Below, one piece after another: positions 25,297 to 34,033 of a DNA stretch of 64,000 bases. A program made the translations under genes and the position numbers. The notes under the pieces are model-generated. The model searched no databases and was not told the origin of the DNA. It was given only the letters and a program-made list of their open reading frames with translations. The DNA lies in the NCBI RefSeq assembly GCF_003217095.1, contig NZ_QJSR01000001.1, forward strand, positions 414,916-478,915, written 5' to 3'. Origin of the DNA: Rhizobium sp. PP-CC-3A-592 (GTDB lineage: Bacteria; Pseudomonadota; Alphaproteobacteria; Rhizobiales; Rhizobiaceae). Every line of letters begins with the position of its first letter. Within the stretch, counting starts at the first letter, position 1.

Positions 25297-26004
25297 TCAG
25301 GCGGCCTCGGAGACACCGGCGGACGCGATCGCGCGGCCAAGACCGTCGTGGAGATCGAGGCAGCGCTCGAACCATTCGGAGACGGCATCGCCTGGCTCGA
25401 GCAGCGTTTGCGGCGACATGATGCGGGCCCATTGCAGGGCCCCGAAGATGATGTAATCCGCAAACAGCGGCATCTCGCCGCCGATGAAGGGCTGCTTCTT
25501 CAGCATGAAGCGCAGCGGCGCGAGTTTTTCGGCAAAGGCTGCCCGCTCCACGGGCGCCGCGGCGACGACCTCCTCCAGCGTCTTTCCGAACGTGGCCTCG
25601 CGGCTCTTGCGGAAATAGGCGCGATCCTCGGGCGCGAGGCGATCATGGATATCGACGAGGATGATGCGGACGATGGCCGGATGCAGCACCGTTTGCGAGA
25701 AAGCCTCCACGAACCGCGCCGTCGCTTGTCCCCCTTCCCCGGCAAAGAGCGTTGGCCGGTCCGGATAGGTCGCATCCAGATGCCGCGCGATGGCGAAGCT
25801 GTCGACGACGGCCTGCTCGCCATCGATGAGATACGGCACCATCTTCGTCGCACCGGCTTCGACCTTGGGAATTTCGGTAAAGCCCAGCGGCACGAAGCGG
25901 CAGTCGAGCCCCTTGTGGGCAAGCGCCATCACGACCTTCCAGACATGCGGTGAAAAGGGCCTCTCCCGATCTTCGCCACACAGGCCGTAAAGCGTTCTCG
26001 TCAT
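25297..26004 (-). CDS. Glutathione S-transferase, beta-etherase-like
   Basis: 235 residues. N-terminal thioredoxin fold with RTLYGLCGEDRERPFSPHVWK and MVPYLIDGEQAVVDSFAIA (cis-Pro and Ser of the glutathione site), then a helical C-domain. The RPFSPH segment resembles the LigE/LigF-type GSTs, but that does not show the substrate. ATG 26002-26004 has GGAG upstream; an in-frame extension of 23 codons is rejected. Stands alone between ndk and a divergent DinB gene. Confidence 0.8.
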   Translation of the reverse strand: MTRTLYGLCGEDRERPFSPHVWKVVMALAHKGLDCRFVPLGFTEIPKVEAGATKMVPYLIDGEQAVVDSFAIARHLDATYPDRPTLFAGEGGQATARFVEAFSQTVLHPAIVRIILVDIHDRLAPEDRAYFRKSREATFGKTLEEVVAAAPVERAAFAEKLAPLRFMLKKQPFIGGEMPLFADYIIFGALQWARIMSPQTLLEPGDAVSEWFERCLDLHDGLGRAIASAGVSEAA

Positions 26005-26147
26005 CGCAGGTCTCCGTAAGGGTTCATCTCCGAGCCATGTGTGCGCGGACGGCGGACGAAAGCAAATCAGCAAATTTCATGGATGCCATCATGCCCATTG
26101 AACCCCGGGCAGGGTAGGATCTGGTTTTCGGACGCGCCGGAGCCGCC

Positions 26148-26648
26148 ATGATCGACCATTTCCGTATGTTTGCCGCCTATAACAGCTGGGCCAACGACCG
26201 CATCTATGCCGCCGCCGACGCGCTGGGCGACGAGGGACGCCGAAGGGAGACAGGCGCGGCCTTCGGCTCCCTGCATGGAACGCTGAACCATCTGCTTGCC
26301 ACCGACCGGATCTGGATGAAGCGGTTTACGGGCAAGGGCGAGGCACCGACCACGCTCGACGCGATCCTTTTCGAAGATTTTGAGGCGCTGAAGGCCGCGC
26401 GTGCGGCGGAGGACCGGCGGCTGGCGGCGTGGATCGACAGTCTCGGCACCGAGGATCTTGCCGGCGTCTTCACCTACACGCCGATCAGCATTCCCGAACC
26501 GATCACCCAGGCGCTGAGCCCCTGCCTCGCTCACCTCTTCAACCACCAGACCCACCACCGCGGCCAGTGCCATATGATCCTGACCAGCCTGGGGCAGCCG
26601 AGCGTGGTGCTGGATCTCGCCTTCTTTCAGCGCAACCGCAAAAGCTGA
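26148..26648 (+). CDS. DinB family protein
   Basis: 166 residues, a DinB/YfiT-like four-helix metalloprotein. The probable metal ligands are His in LNHLLATDRIW (near 47) and the HxxxH pair in FNHQTHHRGQ (near 130-135). Many members are thiol-dependent transferases or of unknown function; the name comes from a Bacillus damage-inducible gene and does not imply DNA repair. ATG 26148 has GGAG six bases upstream. Convergent with the methyltransferase gene, four bases between stops. Confidence 0.85.
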   Translation: MIDHFRMFAAYNSWANDRIYAAADALGDEGRRRETGAAFGSLHGTLNHLLATDRIWMKRFTGKGEAPTTLDAILFEDFEALKAARAAEDRRLAAWIDSLGTEDLAGVFTYTPISIPEPITQALSPCLAHLFNHQTHHRGQCHMILTSLGQPSVVLDLAFFQRNRKS

Positions 26649-26652
26649 GGCG

Positions 26653-27402
26653 TCAGAGCGTGTAGATGTGCAACTGGGTGCGGCGGCCGTCATCGACATC
26701 GAGGATGCGGTCGGCGGCGCGGCCGGGGACGGTAAAGCTGTTGCTGACGAAGAGCGTGCCCGGGCGCATTTCGCGCCGCGCCTTTTCGAAGAGACGGGCC
26801 ATGGGCACCGGCGAGAGGAAGCAATAGACCACGTCGTAAGTGCCGAGCTCCGCCTCCCATAGGCTGCGATAGACGATGCGGGCATTGGGGAGGCGGCTGA
26901 GGGCGATGCGGAATTTGGACGCGGCCACAACCAAAGGTGCCGTCTCCAACCCACTGACGTCGACGCCGGGGTGGGCGCGGGCGAGAAACGTGACGACACC
27001 GCCCATGCCGCTGCCGAGATCGACCACGCTCTTTGCCCCCGAAGCGGCCACCAGATCGGCGAGCGCCTGCCAGGTCCGCCGGTTGGTGAGGTAGAGCGGC
27101 ACCTGCTCGGAGGCGCTGTTCCAGTAGACCAGCGCGCAGAGCACAAAAGCCACAAGGTACGCCCAGGCGGGTACGGCATCACCATAGACCACCGCGACCG
27201 GCAGCAGGAATTGCACGACGAGCCAGATGCGCGGCATGCGCAGGAGAAACCCGAGGCCGGCGGCCGCTGCACCCTGCCCGAGCAGGACGGGAAGCGTGCC
27301 CGGCGTGATCCAGCGCGACAGAAAGAGGACGGCGACGAGGATGAGCGCCTGGCAGGCGAGGACCTTGATCCAGGGAAGAAGCTGGTTGCGCAGGACGCTC
27401 AT
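26653..27402 (-). CDS. Membrane-anchored SAM-dependent methyltransferase
   Basis: 249 residues. The N-terminal third has about three or four hydrophobic segments (ALILVAVLFLSRWI; LVVQFLLPVAVVYG; YLVAFVLCALVYW), then a class I methyltransferase domain with motif I VVDLGSGMGGVVTFLA near 125-140 and the acidic ETAPLVVAAS. Substrate unknown; the anchor suggests a membrane protein, lipid or quinone-like target. ATG 27400-27402; weak SD. Divergent from the GGDEF-like gene. Confidence 0.75.
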   Translation of the reverse strand: MSVLRNQLLPWIKVLACQALILVAVLFLSRWITPGTLPVLLGQGAAAAGLGFLLRMPRIWLVVQFLLPVAVVYGDAVPAWAYLVAFVLCALVYWNSASEQVPLYLTNRRTWQALADLVAASGAKSVVDLGSGMGGVVTFLARAHPGVDVSGLETAPLVVAASKFRIALSRLPNARIVYRSLWEAELGTYDVVYCFLSPVPMARLFEKARREMRPGTLFVSNSFTVPGRAADRILDVDDGRRTQLHIYTL

Positions 27403-27684
27403 GGCCGACGTTCCGTTTCATCTCAAGCGGCGCTCGTCCCATTCAAGCGCACCGGGGTAACGCGCCTGATTCGCATGTGGGGCGCCCGGCAAAGCTATGG
27501 CAGGATTTTCTTATGCACGAGCGACAAAAGGCGCGATCGGCGTTGGCGATCGCGTGCGAGGAGAAGGCTTGAGACGACGACGACGCCCGTCCGGGCGCTC
27601 ACATCGGCGTCAACAGCGCAGCATCGCCTGCGAAGTATGCTGACAGAACGGGCAGAGATGTTTACGTAAGCTTATCGGGATATA

Positions 27685-28836
27685 GTGCCGGCAACGACCG
27701 GCGATCATGGCATGCGCAGAATGGGTAGACAGGTGGCAACGAGAGAACAGGTCGGCCGGAGCGGCACGGCAGCGAGGCCCGACAGGCATGTCGCGGAACA
27801 GTCCCATGGCGTGGTGCAGCGGGTGGCGCAGGCCATGGCGCAGCTCGGCGTGCAGCCCTTGCCGCGCAATTACGAGCTGTTCTACGAGGCGTTTTCCGGC
27901 GGACCCTCCGGACTCAGCCGCGATCTTGCAGCGCTGGGCGCCGTCCCATCGCAAAAGGCGCTCGACGCGATCGGCCTTCGGCGCAAGCTGCCGGGACATA
28001 TGGGGCAGGCGCTTGGGCAGGCCCAGCAGGCGGCCATGGAAGCGATCCAGACCATGACGACGGCGATCTCGGGGGAAAGCCGGCCCAAGGCCGAAGCCTT
28101 CGACGCGCTCGATGCCTTCCTGCAGAGGCTCGATGCGGACCCTGTCATGTCGATGTCGAACTTCGCCGAGGAGGCACGCGCACTGCGCCAGACGCTGACC
28201 CAGCTGCGCAAGCGCGAGAAGCGGCTGGCGGAGACGCTGGAAACCACGGTCGCAGCGCTCGGCGATGCGCAGGGGCGGATCGCTGCGGACCAGCGGGCGG
28301 TGCTTCGCGACGCACTGACGGGTCTGCCGAACGGCACAGCCCTGTCGATGAAGATTGCAGACCTGTTCGATGAGGCCGACGTGACGACGAAGCCGGCCGC
28401 GCTGGTTCTGGTGATCGTGGAACGGCTGAAGATGCTCACCGAGCAGCATGGGCCGGAGACCGGCGAGAAGGCCGTGAAGAAATGCGCTGCGATCTTCCGC
28501 AAGTCGGTGAAGAAGAGCGATGTCGTGGCGCGCATCGGCTATGACGCCTTCGCCTTCCTGCTGAACGATGTCAGCGAGCAGAACGCCCAAGCCATCGCGA
28601 CCCGCATCCGCGATGCCGTGCAGTCTCTCCAGATCCGCCTCGCCAGCCGCGAATTCACCACCGAGGCGCTGTCGCTCTCGGCCGGCATCGCGACGACGGC
28701 CACCGTCAACGGGCCGCAGGACCTGATGCATCATGCGGAAATGGCGCTGACCGTGGTGCGGGCGGACGGGCGGCAGGGCATTCTGCGCTGCACGCCGATG
28801 ATGTGTGCGCAGATCGCCGGGCTGCAACGGGCGTAA
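27685..28836 (+). CDS. Degenerate GGDEF-domain protein, probably not a cyclase
   Basis: 383 residues from the GTG start. An N-terminal helical region of about 200 residues is followed by a GGDEF fold beginning DALTGLPNGTAL (209-220). The signature is GYDAF (285-289) where GGDEF is expected; the Mg-binding DxDxFK strand reads VIVERLKML; and the inhibitory RxxD is KKSD (276-279). Hence it probably does not make c-di-GMP and may bind a nucleotide or a partner. Start uncertain: GTG 27685, ATG 27712 or ATG 27721. No membrane segments. Divergent from the methyltransferase. Confidence 0.78.
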   Translation: MPATTGDHGMRRMGRQVATREQVGRSGTAARPDRHVAEQSHGVVQRVAQAMAQLGVQPLPRNYELFYEAFSGGPSGLSRDLAALGAVPSQKALDAIGLRRKLPGHMGQALGQAQQAAMEAIQTMTTAISGESRPKAEAFDALDAFLQRLDADPVMSMSNFAEEARALRQTLTQLRKREKRLAETLETTVAALGDAQGRIAADQRAVLRDALTGLPNGTALSMKIADLFDEADVTTKPAALVLVIVERLKMLTEQHGPETGEKAVKKCAAIFRKSVKKSDVVARIGYDAFAFLLNDVSEQNAQAIATRIRDAVQSLQIRLASREFTTEALSLSAGIATTATVNGPQDLMHHAEMALTVVRADGRQGILRCTPMMCAQIAGLQRA

Positions 28837-28899
28837 AGGCATAACGGGAGTCCTGCGGCTTCTCTTGCCTTCCGGCCCTACATCGGCCAAAACGCCGGC

Positions 28900-30783
28900 A
28901 TGATTACGATATCCAATCTCTCGGCCCGCATCGCCGGACGCCTCCTGATCGACCACGCCAGTATTTCGCTCCCCGAGGGCACGAAGGCCGGCCTCGTTGG
29001 GCGCAACGGCGCGGGCAAATCGACGCTGTTTCGCATCCTGACCGGGCAGATGGAGAGCGAGAGCGGTTTCGTCTCCATCCCTAAGAATTCGCGGATGGGC
29101 CAGGTGGCGCAGGAAGCGCCGGGCACGGAAGAGCCGCTGATCGAGATCGTGCTGAAGGCCGACAAGGAGCGCGAGGCGCTGCTATCGGAAGCCGAGACGG
29201 CCACCGACCCGAACCGGATCGCCGACATCCAGATGCGGCTTGCCGACATCCAGGCGCATTCGGCCGAAGCGCGCGCGGCGTCGATCCTCGCCGGCCTCGG
29301 CTTCGACCACGAGGCGCAGCTGCGCCCGGCCTCGTCCTTTTCCGGCGGCTGGCGAATGCGCGTGGCGCTGGCCGCCGTGCTCTTTTCCGAGCCCGACCTG
29401 CTGCTGCTCGACGAGCCAACCAACTATCTCGACCTCGAAGGCACGCTGTGGCTGGAGGATTACATCCGCCGCTACCCGCACACCGTCATCATCATCAGCC
29501 ACGACCGCGACCTGCTCAACACCGCCGTCAACGCCATCATCCATCTCGACCAGCAGAAGCTGACCTTCTATCGCGGTTCCTACGACCAGTTCGAACGCCA
29601 GCGCGCCGAGGCGATGGAATTGCAGACGAAGGCCAAGGTGAAGAACGACGCGGCGCGCAAGCACCTGCAAACCTTCATCGACCGCTTCAAGGCCAAGGCC
29701 TCGAAGGCACGGCAGGCACAGAGCCGCGTCAAGGCGCTGGAGCGCATGGGCACGGTCGCCTCGGTGATCGAGGACCATGTGCAGCCGATCACCTTCCCGG
29801 TTCCCGAGAAGCAGCCGGCGTCGCCGATCATCCAGCTGCAGAACGCCTCCGTCGGCTACACCCCCGGCAATCCGATCCTGAAGAACATCACGCTGCGGAT
29901 CGACAATGACGACCGCATCGCGCTGCTCGGCTCGAACGGCAACGGCAAGTCCACCTTCGCGAAGTTCGTCTCCGGGCGGCTCGATGCGGATGGCGGCGAG
30001 ATCAAGCTGGCGCCGAACCTAAAGATCGGCTTCTTCGCGCAGCACCAGATGGACGACCTCGTGCCGGCCGACTCGCCGGTGGAGCATGTCCGCCGGCTGA
30101 TGCCGGGCATTCCCGAAGCCAAGGTCCGCGCCCGCGTGGCGCAGATGGGGCTTGCGACCGAGAAGATGTCGACGGCGGCCAAGGATCTTTCCGGCGGCGA
30201 GAAGGCACGTCTGCTGATGGGTCTCGCGGCCTTCCACCACCCCAACCTGCTGATCCTCGACGAACCCACCAACCATCTCGACATCGACAGCCGGCGCGCG
30301 CTGATCGAGGCGCTGAACGATTACGACGGCGCCGTGATCCTGATCTCGCACGATCGTCACCTCATCGAGGCGACCGTCGATCGCCTGTGGCTGGTCAACA
30401 ATGGCACGGTGTCGAATTTCGACGGCGATATGGAGGAATATCGGAGCCTCATCGTCTCCTCGGGCAAAAAAAAAGACGAAAAACCTGAAGTAATCGAGGA
30501 TGCGACCTCAAAAGCCGATCAGCGCAAGGCGAACGCGGAAAAGCGTGCCGTCCTTGCGCCGCTGCGCAAGAAGATCAACGATATCGAGTCCTTGACGGCA
30601 AAGCTTGAGAAGCAGATTCAGGCGCTTGATGCAGAGCTTGCAGACCCCGTGCTTTACGAGAAATTCCCCGCGAAGGCCGCCGAGAAGGTGAAGCAGCGCG
30701 GCGAGACGGCGGCGAAGCTGAGCACGGCCGAAGAGCAGTGGCTGGACCTGTCCGCGCAATATGAGGAGGCGATGGCCGGCTGA
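28900..30783 (+). CDS. ABC-F family ATP-binding protein
   Basis: 627 residues with two ABC domains and no membrane segment, as in ABC-F factors acting on the ribosome. Walker A: GRNGAGKST (near 35-43) and GSNGNGKST (near 346); signatures SGGWRMRVALA and LSGGEKARLLMG; Walker B LLLLDEPTNYLD and LLILDEPTNHLD; a charged inter-domain linker (near 220-280); C-terminal coiled coil (about 540-625), as in Uup/YheS types. Exact subfamily uncertain. A run of nine A (30466-30474) precedes the coiled coil. ATG 28900 starts MITISNLSARIAGR, right at the first ABC strand. Confidence 0.92.
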   Translation: MITISNLSARIAGRLLIDHASISLPEGTKAGLVGRNGAGKSTLFRILTGQMESESGFVSIPKNSRMGQVAQEAPGTEEPLIEIVLKADKEREALLSEAETATDPNRIADIQMRLADIQAHSAEARAASILAGLGFDHEAQLRPASSFSGGWRMRVALAAVLFSEPDLLLLDEPTNYLDLEGTLWLEDYIRRYPHTVIIISHDRDLLNTAVNAIIHLDQQKLTFYRGSYDQFERQRAEAMELQTKAKVKNDAARKHLQTFIDRFKAKASKARQAQSRVKALERMGTVASVIEDHVQPITFPVPEKQPASPIIQLQNASVGYTPGNPILKNITLRIDNDDRIALLGSNGNGKSTFAKFVSGRLDADGGEIKLAPNLKIGFFAQHQMDDLVPADSPVEHVRRLMPGIPEAKVRARVAQMGLATEKMSTAAKDLSGGEKARLLMGLAAFHHPNLLILDEPTNHLDIDSRRALIEALNDYDGAVILISHDRHLIEATVDRLWLVNNGTVSNFDGDMEEYRSLIVSSGKKKDEKPEVIEDATSKADQRKANAEKRAVLAPLRKKINDIESLTAKLEKQIQALDAELADPVLYEKFPAKAAEKVKQRGETAAKLSTAEEQWLDLSAQYEEAMAG

Positions 30784-30965
30784 CGGTCCGCCGTCTCCCT
30801 CTTTACGGTTTCCGGCTGATCGCGTTCCGCGAACCGGAAACAAGAACCATCGAAAATCTCTGGCCGGAAGGCCAGATTTTCAATGGACGGAATACGGTTT
30901 CCGGTCTGATCAACCGGAAACCGTCTTATCCCTCGACCGGCTTCAACGGAAAGGCAGACGCCCCC
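30784..30965. repeat. Cluster of three inverted repeats between ABC-F and peptidase genes
   Basis: The 182-bp gap holds: GTTTCCGG (30808-30815) with CCGGAAAC (30834-30841); a hairpin at 30852-30881 with arms GAAAATCT-CTGGCC and GGCCAGATTTTC; and a perfect 12-bp pair ACGGTTTCCGGT (30894-30905) / ACCGGAAACCGT (30913-30924) with loop CTGATCA. GGTTTCCGG and CTGATC recur in the first and third. One or more may end the ABC-F transcript; no long T tract is seen. Confidence 0.75.
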
Positions 30966-33041
30966 ATGCACCTTTACCTCGAGACCGACGACGATGCCCG
31001 CACGCTCGACTTCGTGGCGCACGAGAATGCGCTTTCGGACACCGCGCTGACGACGGACGCCTTCGCGGCGGATGCAGCGGCCTTCAAGGCGATGATGGAG
31101 CGCGACGACCGGCTGATCCATTTTTCCCGGCGCGGCGACTGGTTGAATACGTTCCGCAAGACGTCTGCAAACCCGATGGGCGTGTGGCAGAGGCTGCCTG
31201 CAACCCAGGCACCCGTGCCGGAAGCGGCGTGGGAGACGGTGTTCGATCTCGACGCCTATAACGCCGCCGAAGGCCGGACGTGGATCTGGCGCGGTGCCGT
31301 CACCTGTCCGTGGGATCCTTCGCGTGTTCTGTTGTCGCTGTCGGACGGCGGATCGGATCTGCGGATCTTCCGGGAGTTCGACTGCGACAGCCTCGCCTTC
31401 GTGGAAGGCGGCTTCTCGACGCCGCTCGCGCGCTCGCATGCCACTTGGGAAAGCCTCGACCACATCCTCTATTTCGGCTCGATCGACCGGGAATCATCCA
31501 CGCAATCCAGCTGGCCGCGGGTCGGACGACGCGTGGCGCGCGGGCAGGATGTGGCAGCGGCGGCTCCCGTCTTTGCCGCAGAAGACGGCGACGTGACCGG
31601 CTACGGGACGGTCTACGGCCCCGAAATGGCCCGTCTTTCCGAGGGCGACCGCCTTTCCGGAGACGACCGGCTATCGATCTTCACGGCGGTCCACACGATC
31701 GGGACGGCTAGCCATGTCGTATCGAAGAACGGCGGAACGGCGGTGCCGCTCGATATCCCCAGGGAGAGCGACGCGGGCACCAACCATCGCTTCTGCCTGT
31801 GGCGGGCCAAGACGGACGAGCGTGTGCCAAGCGGTTCGCTGGTGCTGCAGGAGCTTCCCGTCCGGCTCGGAAGCGACCAGCCGCCGGCCCCGGCCCGTGT
31901 GCTGTTCACGCCCACCGGTCGCCGGTTCTGTACGGACTTCATGCTGCTGAGGGGCTGGTGCGTCTTCACCGTCGCCGACACCATGACGCCCCGCTTGTTT
32001 CTTCTCGATCTCGGCGTCGAGGGTGCCGAGCCGTTCGAGCTGACCCTGCCCGACGGGGTGGAGACCCTGTCCTACCACCCGCTCTATTCCGACCTGCATC
32101 TCGGCGACGACACGCTGATCGTTTCCGGACAGGGCTTCCTTCAGCCGCCGACCCTCTACCGGCTGGATCTCTCCGACCGGACCAAGCCGCTGGCGCTGCG
32201 GCCCGTTGCCGCCTCGCCCGCCTATTTCGACGCAAGCGGCATGTCGAGCCTACTGCTCGAAGCGACGTCGGAGGACGGAACGGCGGTGCCGTATCGGCTG
32301 GTGCTGCCTGCGACCTTCGACATGGGCGCCCTGCCCGTGCTCCTCTATGGCTATGGCGGCTTCGAAGTGCCGTTGCAGCCCTATTATTCCGGCGTCACCG
32401 GGCGCTGGCTGGAACAGGGCGGCGCTTATGTGCAGGCCTATATCCGGGGCGGCGGCGAATTCGGCGCCGCGTGGCACCGGGCGGCGAAGCGCGAGGGGCG
32501 GCACCGGGCGTTTGCCGATTTCGCCGCGATCGCCCGCGATCTCGTCGCGCGCGGCTACACGAAGCCGCAGCACATCGCCTGCAATGGCGGCAGCAATGGC
32601 GGGCTTCTGACCGGGGTGATGCTGACGCGCTATCCAGACCTCTTCGGCGCCGTCTGGTGCCAGGTGCCGGTGCTCGACATGCTGCGCTTCCACACCTTCC
32701 CCGCTGGGCGGGCGTGGATGGACGAGTACGGCGATCCCGACAATGCGCAGGACCGCGAGGCGATGCTGGCCTATTCGCCGCTGCAGGCCGTGCGTCCCGC
32801 AACGGAGGTCACCTACCCGCCGATCTACATCGAAAGCTCCAGCAATGACGACCGGGTGCATCCCTCGCATGCCCGGCGCTTCGCCGCGCGGTTGCGAGAG
32901 TTGGGGCACGATCCGCTGTTCCACGAATTCACATCCGGCGGCCATGGCGGCGAAGGCGACACGGCGGCCTCCGCTGCCCGAATCGCGACGGGGTACAGCT
33001 TCCTGCGGCAGACGATCATGAAACCGGCGCCAACGGAATGA
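30966..33041 (+). CDS. Prolyl oligopeptidase family serine peptidase (S9A)
   Basis: 691 residues, no signal peptide, so cytosolic. An N-terminal beta-propeller covers about residues 70-420, closed by an alpha/beta-hydrolase domain. The nucleophile elbow is GGSNGGLL (Ser near 543), the Asp is in SSNDDRVHPSHA and the His in GGHGGEGD, all as in S9A. YGYGGFEVP and GAYVQAYIRGGGEFG are family segments. Cleaves short peptides after proline or related residues. ATG 30966 sits behind a purine-rich GGAAAGGCAGACG. Confidence 0.9.
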   Translation: MHLYLETDDDARTLDFVAHENALSDTALTTDAFAADAAAFKAMMERDDRLIHFSRRGDWLNTFRKTSANPMGVWQRLPATQAPVPEAAWETVFDLDAYNAAEGRTWIWRGAVTCPWDPSRVLLSLSDGGSDLRIFREFDCDSLAFVEGGFSTPLARSHATWESLDHILYFGSIDRESSTQSSWPRVGRRVARGQDVAAAAPVFAAEDGDVTGYGTVYGPEMARLSEGDRLSGDDRLSIFTAVHTIGTASHVVSKNGGTAVPLDIPRESDAGTNHRFCLWRAKTDERVPSGSLVLQELPVRLGSDQPPAPARVLFTPTGRRFCTDFMLLRGWCVFTVADTMTPRLFLLDLGVEGAEPFELTLPDGVETLSYHPLYSDLHLGDDTLIVSGQGFLQPPTLYRLDLSDRTKPLALRPVAASPAYFDASGMSSLLLEATSEDGTAVPYRLVLPATFDMGALPVLLYGYGGFEVPLQPYYSGVTGRWLEQGGAYVQAYIRGGGEFGAAWHRAAKREGRHRAFADFAAIARDLVARGYTKPQHIACNGGSNGGLLTGVMLTRYPDLFGAVWCQVPVLDMLRFHTFPAGRAWMDEYGDPDNAQDREAMLAYSPLQAVRPATEVTYPPIYIESSSNDDRVHPSHARRFAARLRELGHDPLFHEFTSGGHGGEGDTAASAARIATGYSFLRQTIMKPAPTE

Positions 33042-33062
33042 TGCAGGCCTCTCCCGGCTCGC

Positions 33063-33917
33063 CTAACCCAATTCGAACGTGGTGATGCCGAAGATGCGGG
33101 AGAGCGGCAGGTCGGGAACTTCGCCGCGATACATGCGGGCTGTCTCGAACACCGGTTTCAGATTGTAACGCTCGCACAGCGCCTTTGCGGCGCCGTTCGG
33201 CTCGGGGATGTCGAGGAAGATCTGTCCGTCGCCACCCATTTCGAGGCCGGTCGCGACCAGCTTGCGAAAAAGAAGGTCGGCGCCGGTTTCCGTATCGGCA
33301 AACAGCGGCCCGATCTTCTGGCCCTCGCGGCAGGTGCGAATCGTGCCGTAGCCCTGTACGTCCGCGCCGCGCAGCAGCGCGATGCTCTGCCGGGCCGGTT
33401 GGGTCTTCAGCCATTGCCCGAGGAAGGCCTCGCGTCGCGCGGGCGAGAAGCGGGCGTCGTAGTCGATGAGCAACGGCAGATGAACGGGGGCGACCTCGAC
33501 GAGATCGGTGCCGGGCGGCGGCGTCACCTGCGGCGTGCCGCCATAACGCATGTTCGCATGCGCATAGGCGAAGCCGGAACGCTGGTAGCTCGCCTGCTGG
33601 GCGACGACGCCGTCGAGACCGATGATGCGCGTGCCTTGCGCGGCGAGCGCCGCCTGCCACAGGGCATAGCCGAGGCCCTGGCCGCGGAAATCCGGATGCG
33701 CCATGTAGAAGCCGAGAAAGGCGTAATCCGGTCCGAAGCGGACGACCGAGATCGCGGCCGCAAGCGCGCCGCCTTCCTCCACCACCCAAAAACCTTGCAT
33801 GTCGGCCGCATAGAAGGCGCTCGCATCGTCGAGACCGGGGTTCCAGCCTTCGCACGCGGCCCATTCGATGATCTCATCGATTTCCGCGCGGGTGGCGTTG
33901 CGTATCGTCGGGGACAT
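33063..33917 (-). CDS. GNAT family N-acetyltransferase, two-domain
   Basis: 284 residues. The N-terminal GNAT domain has IRNATRAEIDEIIEWA, then FYMAHPDFRGQGLGYALW, the acetyl-CoA pyrophosphate-binding motif (R/QxxGxG/A), near 70-87, and a C-terminal half typical of YitI-like two-lobed acetyltransferases (GYGTIRTCREGQKIGPLFAD). Acceptor substrate unknown. ATG 33915-33917 with AAGGA upstream. Convergent with the peptidase gene. Confidence 0.85.
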   Translation of the reverse strand: MSPTIRNATRAEIDEIIEWAACEGWNPGLDDASAFYAADMQGFWVVEEGGALAAAISVVRFGPDYAFLGFYMAHPDFRGQGLGYALWQAALAAQGTRIIGLDGVVAQQASYQRSGFAYAHANMRYGGTPQVTPPPGTDLVEVAPVHLPLLIDYDARFSPARREAFLGQWLKTQPARQSIALLRGADVQGYGTIRTCREGQKIGPLFADTETGADLLFRKLVATGLEMGGDGQIFLDIPEPNGAAKALCERYNLKPVFETARMYRGEVPDLPLSRIFGITTFELG

Positions 33918-34033
33918 GCGATTTCCTTGGTTCGTTCTTTCGGGCCGTCATCATTGCAAGGCCTGACCGCCTTGCCCGCTCCGGCCTTTCTGGTACAAAG
34001 CCGGACATAAGTCATACAATCTGGCGGAACACC

